Below the pieces are notes generated by a model. The model searched no databases and had not been told where the DNA came from. It was given only the letters and a program-made list of their open reading frames with translations. The position numbers were made by a program, and so were the translations under genes. 64,000 nucleotides of DNA from NCBI RefSeq assembly GCF_902635505.1, contig NC_045430.1:280301181-280365180 (forward strand), read 5' to 3'. Below are positions 55,990-64,000 of the stretch, piece after piece. The stretch comes from Sarcophilus harrisii (Eukaryota > Chordata > Mammalia > Dasyuromorphia > Dasyuridae). Position 1 is the first letter of the stretch, and each line of letters opens with the position of its first letter.

Positions 55990-56635
55990 CTCTTCCCACC
56001 CATCGCCTTCCTTTATCACACCTAGAGTCAAAATAAATCACTTTTCCCCATGCATAAGCTCAGGGAGTCATGGAGAGTTAGTTCATGTGGAAAAGAATCA
56101 AGATTTTTAACTGCCTAAAAGGTCAAGACAAATCAACAGTGATGAGCCGTAGAGAAGATAATGGTATTATGGTTTCTAACCATACATTAAAAAAGGCACA
56201 GTGTTCAGAGTAAGAGAGAGCGGTGCCCTGCTCTGCTCTGACATGATCAGATCACATTTCTAGGCTTTTTCTCGGTACTGGGCATCACATTTTATGAAAA
56301 CCCTTGAGGTAAAGTGCATCAAAAGGAGGGAGATCAGGAGAGGCTTTAAGACGACAACATATGAGAACTAAGTTGCTTTCAACTGCGAACTCAGAAACTG
56401 AGAAGTTTTGACTTAGAGTTCAGAAGGTTTAACAGAAAATTCCTCTCCTCAAGTCTCCTAAAGCACTCACTTTCTTGGCTGTCTTTTTTTTAAAGTCAGA
56501 AAATTAAGGGAATCCTTTGAGAGCTTTTTCTTCTCCCCTATCCTACACTTTAAATACCTGATTTAACCTTGACCAACAGGTAGCTCTTATTTTAATTAAG
56601 ATCCAGCTTCTATTTATGACCTTTATCCCACTGAC
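55990..56635. other. Unclassified stretch
   Basis: Nothing recognised apart from short T/A runs. Confidence 0.4.
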
Positions 56636-56639
56636 TTTC

Positions 56640-58280
56640 ATTATTTCTGTAGTATGCCTTCTACTTCACCCCCTTCATCTCTCTTTAGTCTTCAAGCTCT
56701 CCTTGTGCACCGGTTCCTTCGAATTACAGCAAGCCTCTGTGTCTCAGGCTACTCTCCTAAATCTCTTTTACTCCTGGTGTATGTGATTCCTGTTCTTTCT
56801 CTTTCCTGACCTTGTGCAATTGTGTTTCCATCTTTACCCCTCAATTCAAATTATTCTCTTCAAGTTTATAAACAGCAAACGAGGTTGGCCTTTCTGTTCA
56901 TTTCCCCCTTCATTCCTTGTTCTTCTCATCTCAGTGGCATTTGTCACTGTTCCTCCTGTTCTCCTCCTTGGTGCTTTTCGTGACATTGCTCTTTCTTGGT
57001 TTTTCTAGCTGTGTAACCCTGCTTTCTCAGTCTGTAACAACCCTTCCAGCTGTGCTGTGATGCCCCCCCCCCCACCAAAGCCCTCTCTTGAGTTGTCTTC
57101 TCTCTTTACAATTTTACCAGTGGTCTCCTCAGCTTCCAGGGGCTCTGAGGATGCTTTTGTGCATCTGATTGCCACATGCATAATCCAGTCTCCATTTATC
57201 TCTTGAGATCTAGTTCAAAATGTCAAGTAATGGTTGGAAGTCCCCAAGTAAAAGGCCCACAGGAAGCTCTAAATTGTACAAAAGAGAAAAATACACAATC
57301 TTTATCCCCACACTTACCCCTACTCTCCACGTCTTCATTTCTGCTAAGGGTCCCACCATCCTTCCAATCAGTGGATTGGGCAACCTCCGTCATCCGTGTC
57401 TGTCTCCATCAGTCATCCTCCATCTCCAACTCTGAACCTGAACAACAATCCCTTCTCTGAACTCACTTGAAGTAGGGTCCTCATCACTTGCTACCTGAAC
57501 TATCACCCTAGCTTCCCATGATTACTATACAGACAATAATAAGAGTAACTAATACTCATATAGCACCTATTATGTGCTTCCCTATTCTAGGTCTAGCAGT
57601 CTACACCACCAAGCCATTCTAGAGTTTTATAACTAACCTTAGTATCTCTCTTGAAATATATTCCCACATCATCAGCTTTTGGACACCTAACTGCGTGATC
57701 CATGGGCATCTGAAACTCACCATGCAGTGTGAAAATATTGAAGGAATAACCGCATCTGAGGAAAAAGACCTGGGTTCAAATACTATCAAATACTTATGCC
57801 TTTGAGACTTTGGATGGCACAGAACCACCATATTCCTAATATGAAAAACCAGAGGTTTGGGTCAATCAGCCTTAGAGTCCCTTTCAGCTCTAGGGATTTA
57901 GGATTTATAATCTGATGCCCAAAATGAAACTTGGTATCTTTCCTTGAAAAGGAGCCCTCTTGGAAACTTCCCCACTACTCTTGAGGTGCCCTTACCTCCT
58001 CACTCTAGTTTACAATCCCATTACTGTCATCCACCCTAGGTGTGTACCAAGTCCCAACATTGGTCCCGACTTCTACTTTAGCATGATCTCTCCTAAATGC
58101 ATCCCCCCCCTTCACCCTCCTAGCTTCTCCCCCCAGATACAGGCTCTCATCGACCTTTTCCTTGGAAGACTGAAGTCCCTTTCTCATTGAACTCTACATC
58201 TCAAATTTCTCCCCATTTCAGTCCATCTTCCTCCTGGTTGTCAAAGGGATTTTCCTGATGTGCAGCTGTGACCACGTGTT
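56640..58280 (+). repeat. L2 LINE, much of ORF2, sense
   Basis: Ordered degenerate blocks: 'gcttttcgtgacattgctct ttcttgg' (FRDxALSWF), 'gtcccaccatccttccaatc', 'gatccatgggcatctgaaac', 'caggctctcatcgacctttt' and 'catcttcctcctggttgtca'. The longest L2 in the window, with many breaks. Confidence 0.65.
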
Positions 58281-58294
58281 GGACTCTCCTTTTT

Positions 58295-58430
58295 TTGGCA
58301 TTCAGTAGTATTTTATTTTCCCACATACAGGTAAAGATATTTTCAACATTTATTTTTGAAAACCTTGTGTTCTAAATTTTCTCCCTCCCTCCCTTACTTC
58401 CTCCCTCCCCAAAACAGAAAAGTTTTAGTT
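58295..58430 (-). repeat. Antisense L1 3' UTR
   Basis: Reads 'tagtattttattttcccaca', 'taaagatattttcaacattt', 'ttctaaattttctccctccc', the reverse complement of a marsupial L1 3' end. Confidence 0.7.
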
Positions 58431-58489
58431 TCCTTAAAGACTCATCCCCTGCTGAAGCCTTTATTGTTCCCATGGGGGGTAGGAGGTGC

Positions 58490-58695
58490 CACAATGCACA
58501 GAGCCTGGGGTCAAGCTCCTGAGTTTAAATCTGGCTTCAGATACTTCCTAGCAGTGTCACTTGACCTATTTGCCTCAGTTTCCTCATCTGCAAAATGAGC
58601 TAGAGAAGAAAATGGCCACTGCTCTAGTGTCTTTGCCAAGAAAACCCCCAGTGGGGTCCCAAAGGGCCAATCACAAGTGAAATGACTGAAGCACA
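58490..58695 (+). repeat. MAR1-like SINE, full length, sense
   Basis: Reads 'gagcctggggtcaagctcct', 'gagtttaaatctggcttcag', 'tgcctcagtttcctcatctg', 'tgccaagaaaacccccagtg' and ends 'aatcacaagtgaaatgactg'. Confidence 0.85.
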
Positions 58696-59164
58696 AAGTT
58701 GTCAGTGGTCTCACCCTCCCTGTTGGGTTACATTTGGAGTTCTTGACCTCAGAATACGAGGCTAAGAAGAGGGGGTGGAAGTTGGGGAGGACACATTCCT
58801 GCTGTCCCAAAGCACCCCCCCCCAGCTCAGCCACATCCACTCCCCCCAGGGTCTCTCTGCCACAATCATGGCCTTTTGCTCCTGCCATAGTTTGGCCCCA
58901 TGAGATCTGACTCTTCTGCCAAACTGGATGAAACAACTTGAATAAGGTATTTTCCCTTTGTGCACCCCAGTTTCATCGTCTGAAAAAATGTGGGATGTGG
59001 TGGATGACCCCCAAGTTCCCTCTCAGATCTGCCTCCAGGATGTCTGTGAAATGTTTTAAAGAAAAAATACACCATCTTTATCCCCGCACTTGCCACTACT
59101 CTACACATCTTCATTTCTGCTAAGGAAAACAGTAGGAAGAGATATGCCACTTTCATCAATAGTC

Positions 59165-59225
59165 TGCCAATCAATAAGCATTTATTGAGCACCAACTGTG
59201 TACCAGGCTTTACAAATACTAATTT
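59165..59225 (-). repeat. Short antisense L2-type tail
   Basis: Reads 'ccaatcaataagcatttatt gagcaccaactgtgtacc'. Confidence 0.8.
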
Positions 59226-59229
59226 GGTC

Positions 59230-59990
59230 ACATGGAGGAACAGACCTCCTTTGTGGGCCGATGGGGTGAAGGAAAAGGCTGCTCAGGAGAGAGAAGACTG
59301 ACGCTGGGATTCTTGGAAGGCTTTCGGCTGTGTTTTGAATTATATGATTATTTCTCTGGATCAAAGAGCAGGTTGGCAGACACTTGTTAGAGAAAGCACT
59401 GAAACCCTGCCAGGATCTCTGAGCAGATCTGCTCAAGAGGGAAGAACTTTTAAGGAATGGTAATTATGCTGCATGTTAGCCACTCTCCTAACTGCTGAGG
59501 CGAGCTTGCCCCCATCCGAGCCGACAGTGACAGCGCTGACCTTCTCCTGGGCTGTCTTGGAAGGCTCAGGGCTGGGAAAGATTGAGCTTCAGGGAGAGGC
59601 GCCCTGTCGGGGCAGCAGCCAGGCCTGACAAGGTGCTTGGAGGGCACGTTACCCCTGGGTGCGGCCGGCCATGAGGAGCTGGGCTGAGCTCGGCACCCCC
59701 TGGAAAGCTGACTCTGCCTCGACCTCCCAAGGATGGCCCTTCAGTGCCGGCCAAAGGAGCAGGAGCTCTCCCCTTTGGTCCAGAGGACCTTGCTGGGCTA
59801 GTCTCCTTCTGGCCTGCCTCCAGCTCCTCCCGGGCTGCTTGTCAGGAACAGGAGGCTTCCCCCTAACACTAGAAGCTGCATCAACCCAGAGACTAGGGCC
59901 CAGAGACTATAGAAACTAGGAGTTGGTGTGAGATGAGCTGGCCCCCAAAGACAGTTTACAAGGCAGCTTTGTCTGCCCTAGTTGAAGGAA
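59230..59990. other. Unclassified stretch
   Basis: G/C-richer from 59500 to 59850, with no recognisable exon or repeat. Confidence 0.4.
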
Positions 59991-59996
59991 CTTTCT

Positions 59997-60112
59997 CCTC
60001 CTCCTCTTCCTCCTCCTCCTCCTCCTCCTCTTCCTCCTCCTCCTCCTCTTCCTCCTCCTCCTCCTCCTCCTCCTCCTCCTCTTTCTCTTCCTCCTCCTCC
60101 TCTTCTCTCTAT
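59997..60112. repeat. (TCC)n array
   Basis: About 35 TCC/TCT triplets. A 72-codon poly-serine frame across it is an artefact. Confidence 0.95.
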
Positions 60113-60119
60113 ATAAAAC

Positions 60120-61605
60120 CTATCTACTATGATCATTACTACTATTATTGATCATTTTCCTGAATGGAACACTTTGTTTCATCCCATCCCTGACCTTTGG
60201 GAATTTTTGCTCTCCAAATTTGGATCTCAGCAACTTATCCAGAACCCTTAGGACTTCACAGGCCCTAGGAAGCTATCTCCGACAAATTTTCCATGAAGCA
60301 GTTTAGAGCATTTGTGCAGGGTTAGAATTCACTTTGTCTGAGGCCAGATCCAAAGCATCCAAAGGCTTGAATTGAAGCCTTCCTGGCTGGCTCCCCATCT
60401 ACTGTGATATAGAACCATCCCTGGGGACTACTGAGCCCCCAAAATGGAGGCTTCATCTAATTCTCATGGTTTTTTAAAAATACATTTAAAAAGCTTTTTA
60501 TTTAGATAAAGCGCTCACATTTTAAGATCTTGAAGCCGGCCACCCTCCCAATCTTTGTCCACACTTACTGTTTGACTTTACTTGCCTTTGATTATGTTCT
60601 AATTTTTCTGTGTCCTAGAGACTGTTGTGAAGGCTACTTGAGGTAAAATAATTACAAACTAAAACCCAATATGTAAGTGTTAGCTATCTACAATGCTAAG
60701 TTTGATCCAATAGTAGAGTGAACATTTGTTTTAGTAGAAAGAAGTTTGGCAGTGCTAAATGCGAAGTTCTTGAGCCCTCCTCTCCAGGGAGGAGACAAGG
60801 CAGGGAGATGTCATCCTAATAGAGTCTCCTTCGAAGCTCGGGGAACAGATACAAATAGCACAGGGGAAAAGTGGGATACCAAGGAAGGGCTAAGGAGGCT
60901 TGGATTTCTTCAAGAGAGAGAGGAGAAGGTATCTCCCAGCCAGGGGATTCGAAGGGTGTGGATTTGAGAGGCTAGAGCAAGCTTGCCATTCCAGCACACT
61001 CCTGAGGGACAAAGGGAGCACTGAGTTATGAAGGAAGGGAGGTGTCAAGGAAAGTCATCTGCTCTCCAGGCACCTTAGAGTTGAAGCAAGTCCCATGAAA
61101 ACTTTGGTCCTTTCTCCACCTTTTCTCCATTCCTATCCACGAACAACAAATCATCTCATTTCATTACCCAAATGTTTCCAGGAACCTAAAATGAGCCTTC
61201 GTCACCCAAAGAACAGGGCTTGAACTAGAAATAGACACCTAGGCAGAGAGACCAATCTCTGTTTATATGTTGGGCATTTTCCTAAATGGAGGTTCAGAGC
61301 GATTGTAACAACTCCAAGCTGTTTGCCTAGATCCAACTCCCTAAAGGTGAAGAAGAGAGACCTTTGGGAAAAGCTTATTGTCCTTGGGCTTAAAATGAGT
61401 TAATTATTGTAATAGTGTTGCAGTGCTAATGTCATGATTGAATTCTCAGTAATAGCAAAGGGGGAGCCTCTATCAACAGTAAAAAGTTTGACTTCTCTCA
61501 CATTAAGATGAGATACAGTCACTCGTCAAAATCAGAGCAAGGAAGTAGTTCATGACTTTCCAGTGGCTTTTTCCAGATTTTTTCATAAAGCCAGGAAGGG
61601 TGAGA
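60120..61605. other. Non-repeat block upstream of SOSTDC1
   Basis: 1.5 kb about 2-3.5 kb 5' of the SOSTDC1 promoter. No transposon is recognised from about 60990 to 61605. It could hold regulatory sequence, but no specific site is claimed. Confidence 0.4.
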
Positions 61606-61609
61606 CAGG

Positions 61610-61775
61610 GAAATGAGGCTGGATTCTGGATTAAAGGCCCTTGGATCAAATCCTGCCTCTGTCACATCCCCCTGTGACTTTGGAGAATAACTTTTTTCTA
61701 GGCCTCAGTTTCCTAGCTGAAAAATAAGAAAACTGGATTAGATCATTTTTGAGGACTCCAACCTGAAATTGATGG
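61610..61775 (+). repeat. MIR-like SINE
   Basis: Contains 'aggcctcagtttcctagctg aaaaataag' and 'ttggatcaaatcctgcctct', sense. Confidence 0.7.
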
Positions 61776-62159
61776 TCTACTATTAAATGTGCTTGAAGAA
61801 GTTATTTTTTCCATCTCTTATTCAAAGTGGATAATCAGTTCCCTCTTCCCATCCTAACTATATAGGTGACCATATGCACAAGTTGGTCCAGTGCCAAGTA
61901 GAAAAGAGAAAACAAAAGTCCTTATCATGTCTTCAGTCTGGTAGCCACTCAAGGGCCCAACTAACCAAAACCACCCTAATCTTGCAAACAAGTCCGGAGC
62001 AGATGTTCTCCACAGCTGGCAGGTTTCCTGGAGCTGCTGGAACTTTAGAACTTTTGGAAAGGGTGAGGGGAAAAGGGTAGGGCCTTTATCCCTTGAGCCT
62101 CTGAAGAGTTACAGAGCAAGATGTTGGCTCTCCAGCAAAAGGACTATGATAGGGCAGGG

Positions 62160-62640
62160 CTAGAGAGCTGGAATTAGAGTCAAGGAGGCATATTTTGGAT
62201 TTCTTCCCGGATATTTATTATCCAGCCACGGTCTCTGGGCAAAGCAACCTCATTTTCATCCTCTGTAAAAGGGAGATAATAATAGCACCTCTCCTCTATT
62301 TCCCCTCCCACCCCACCTCCCCTGCCCCAGGGTCCGTGGAAAAATCAGAAAACGTTTATCAATAACTTTGCAAAGCCTAAAGAGCTATCTGAAAGCCAAG
62401 TAGTATGAAGCTGTCTATCCCAAAGGAATCTGGGTATTCCTTTGGAATCTGGTTCCCTTCCATGTAGTGGGATTGTGAATTTGAATTTTGATAAATGATG
62501 AGGAAATGAGGCACAGAAAGGAATAGGATCCTACATTCAGAACGATAGGGGCTTCAGGGGTCAGTCCCCCCATTTTTACAGACGAGGAAACTGAGTCCTA
62601 AAAGGGAATAGTGATTTGCCGAACGGCAGACGGGTACCGA
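62160..62640. repeat. MIR-like SINE (+) and antisense MIR piece
   Basis: About 62160-62400: 'tttcatcctctgtaaaaggg agataataat', interrupted by a C-rich run, sense. About 62555-62640: 'tttttacagacgaggaaact gag', antisense. Confidence 0.6.
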
Positions 62641-63328
62641 GACAGTGGCAAGCCGAGAGCCGACGGGCTTCCCCCCGGCTTGCGCTGCGCTCTGCGGTGG
62701 CTGCCTCGTCTTGGGGCCAGATGAATCTGTGTGGGATTGTGCTTTTCGGGCCCCACGAAGGCGCGGGGCCACTCGGGATCGGACCACGCAGCGCTCTGGC
62801 GGATCGAAGCCCTCCCGCTTGCCTGAATCTGGCGGCAGTTTTAATTTGTGTCCGATGAGCGTTTAAAAGTCGGTTCTTAGCAGTCAGATCGTGGCTGAGT
62901 CGGAGCTTTCCGCCCCTCCGTCTGACAGGCTCATCGTGCCCAGACGTTTCTGGGGGGCCAGGGAGGGGACGGGAGAGCCAGAGGGGAGAAGAGAGGGCAC
63001 AGGGCGCTCGCTGACATCCCCGACAACACGGGGGAGGGGGGAGGACGGGGCGGAAAGGGGGGGGTCCCTCCGAGCGCAGTGGATCCCGGACTCCTCCTCC
63101 CCCCCCCAGCCTGCTCTTCCATTGGTAAAATGCATCTGTGGGGTCACGCCTGGAGGTGGGGGAGCAGGAGGGAAGGAGTTAAGGAGGAAGGAAGGAAAGG
63201 AGGGGGGAGGAAGGGTTGCTCTCCCTCCCCCTCCTCCCTTCTTCCAGCCGAGGGGCCACTTTACACCTGAAGGCGGGCCAGCGCCGCCCCGCCCCCTCGC
63301 GCCTCCCTCCCCCAACCCCCAGCGTCTC

Positions 63329-63335
63329 TATAAAG
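63329..63335 (+). promoter_or_regulatory. TATA box of SOSTDC1
   Basis: The sequence TATAAAG in a GC-rich setting, 256 bases before the start codon. By normal TATA spacing the cap site should be near 63358-63362, giving a 5' UTR of about 225 bases. Confidence 0.7.
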
Positions 63336-63584
63336 GACGGGAGGCAGGAGAAAGTTCCCACTCGGAGCGGGCGCGCTGGGCGGCTGGCACGGGGCGCGGA
63401 GAGGCGGACGGGCCGAGGCGGAGGCTGGACGCGGGGCCACACGGCCCGACAGTCGGACGGCAGCGGAGGGACCGAGCCGGCGCACGAGGAGGCAGGGAGG
63501 CCGGCCGCGGAGGCTGCGTCCCGCCGATTGCCCGCCGCTCCGCAGCGCAGCTCTCTCGGCTCGTCCGGTCCCGCTCGGCTCGCC

Positions 63585-63825
63585 ATGCAGCTGCCCACCG
63601 TCCCCGGGGCGCTGGTGCTCCTGGCGTGCGTCCTCGCCCGAGGCGGCGCCGGCTTCAAGAACGACGCCACGGAGCTCCTGTACTCGCACGTGGTGAAGGC
63701 GGCTGCGGGGGGAGCCCAGGCGCTCGGCCTCAGCGGGGGCGGGAACAGCAGCGCCCTGAACCAGGCTCGCCACGGCGGCCGCCTCCCGGGCAGCGGGGCC
63801 ACCTCGGGGCTGGAGGCCCGGAACA
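63585..63825 (+). CDS. SOSTDC1: SOSTDC1, first coding exon
   Basis: Start of sclerostin-domain-containing protein 1 (ectodin/WISE/USAG-1), a secreted BMP antagonist and Wnt modulator acting through LRP5/6. The exon gives 80 codons plus one base, ending at donor gtaagt (phase 1). A hydrophobic signal peptide (residues 1-23, VPGALVLLACVLARGGAG) is followed by FKNDATELLYSHVVK and, later, SSALNQARHGGR, which match human SOSTDC1 (FKNDATEILYSHVVK, STLNQARNGGR, from memory). NSS at residues 54-56 is an N-glycosylation site near the human one. The stretch AAAGGAQALGLSGGG between the two motifs is longer than in human. The cystine-knot domain is in the next exon, outside the window. Confidence 0.95.
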
Positions 63826-64000
63826 GTAAGTGCGGGCCCGGGCCGGGGGAGCGGGCGAGGGCCGCCTCCGGGAGCCGGGGGCAGCGAGTGCCCGGGCGCC
63901 GCGGCGGCGGCACTCAGGGCCCCGGACACTGGGCTGGACTGCGCCCGGGCATCCCCGGGCCGCTGCATCCGGCGCCCGCCCGGCCCGCTCCGGGGGCAGG
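63826..64000 (+). other. SOSTDC1: SOSTDC1 first intron (start)
   Basis: Donor gtaagt at 63826, then CpG-rich intron sequence to the window end. Nothing further is recognised. Confidence 0.85.

Larger units (their letters stand above)
62600..64000 (+). promoter_or_regulatory. CpG-rich island over the SOSTDC1 promoter and first exon
   Basis: CpG and G+C rise sharply from about 62620 and stay high to the window end, covering the TATA box, the 5' UTR and exon 1. The island continues into the first intron. Confidence 0.8.

Noticed and set aside
62891-63829. 312-codon plus frame across the SOSTDC1 promoter and exon
   Set aside because: It is out of frame with the SOSTDC1 start, covers the TATA box and 5' UTR, and reflects CpG-island composition.

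Overview
This is nuclear DNA of a mammal, very probably a marsupial. Three host genes are recognisable and lie in the order known from human chromosome 7p21, read in reverse: the last two coding exons of ANKMY2 (+ strand, 81-2088), most of LRRC72 (- strand, exons between about 33.8 kb and 9 kb), and the first coding exon of SOSTDC1 (+ strand, 63585-63825). The marsupial call rests on the interspersed repeats, matched from memory: tRNA-derived SINEs of the MAR1/WSINE kind, SINEs of the RTE-mobilised kind, a marsupial-type L1 3' end, and many L2, MIR/THER and L3/CR1 copies. The species cannot be fixed from this window.

Layout. 1-4.5 kb: ANKMY2 tail (MYND finger half, acidic C-terminus, long 3' UTR with a polyadenylation signal near 4.5 kb). 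4.5-9 kb: space between the convergent ANKMY2 and LRRC72 3' ends, with old MIR, L3 and L1 copies. 9-33.8 kb: LRRC72. Five exons from 29857 down to 13842 join in perfect phase and encode leucine-rich repeats; a sixth at 11183 carries the cap. A small 3' exon at 9036-9066 and a 5' exon in a GC-rich island at 33.5-33.8 kb are candidates only. The introns hold two large tandem arrays (15.4-16.2 kb trinucleotide, 17.0-17.5 kb minisatellite) and many transposon copies. 34-63 kb: intergenic DNA upstream of both LRRC72 and SOSTDC1, made of L1, L2, L3/CR1 and SINE copies and an unusual load of pyrimidine/purine arrays (38.9-39.7, 41.3, 42.0, 44.5-45.1, 52.7 and 60.0 kb). 62.6-64 kb: a CpG-rich promoter with a TATA box and SOSTDC1 exon 1.

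The three genes are neighbours rather than a pathway. ANKMY2 is a ciliary trafficking chaperone linked to adenylyl cyclases and Hedgehog signalling, LRRC72 is a poorly characterised leucine-rich-repeat protein, and SOSTDC1 (ectodin/WISE/USAG-1) is a secreted BMP antagonist and Wnt modulator. I found no new gene system. The best leads are the unrecognised coding-looking exon at 33.5-33.8 kb, the higher-order structure of several satellites, a tetranucleotide array grown inside an L3/CR1 element, and several local duplications. Repeat family names are from memory and boundaries are good to about 10-30 bases.
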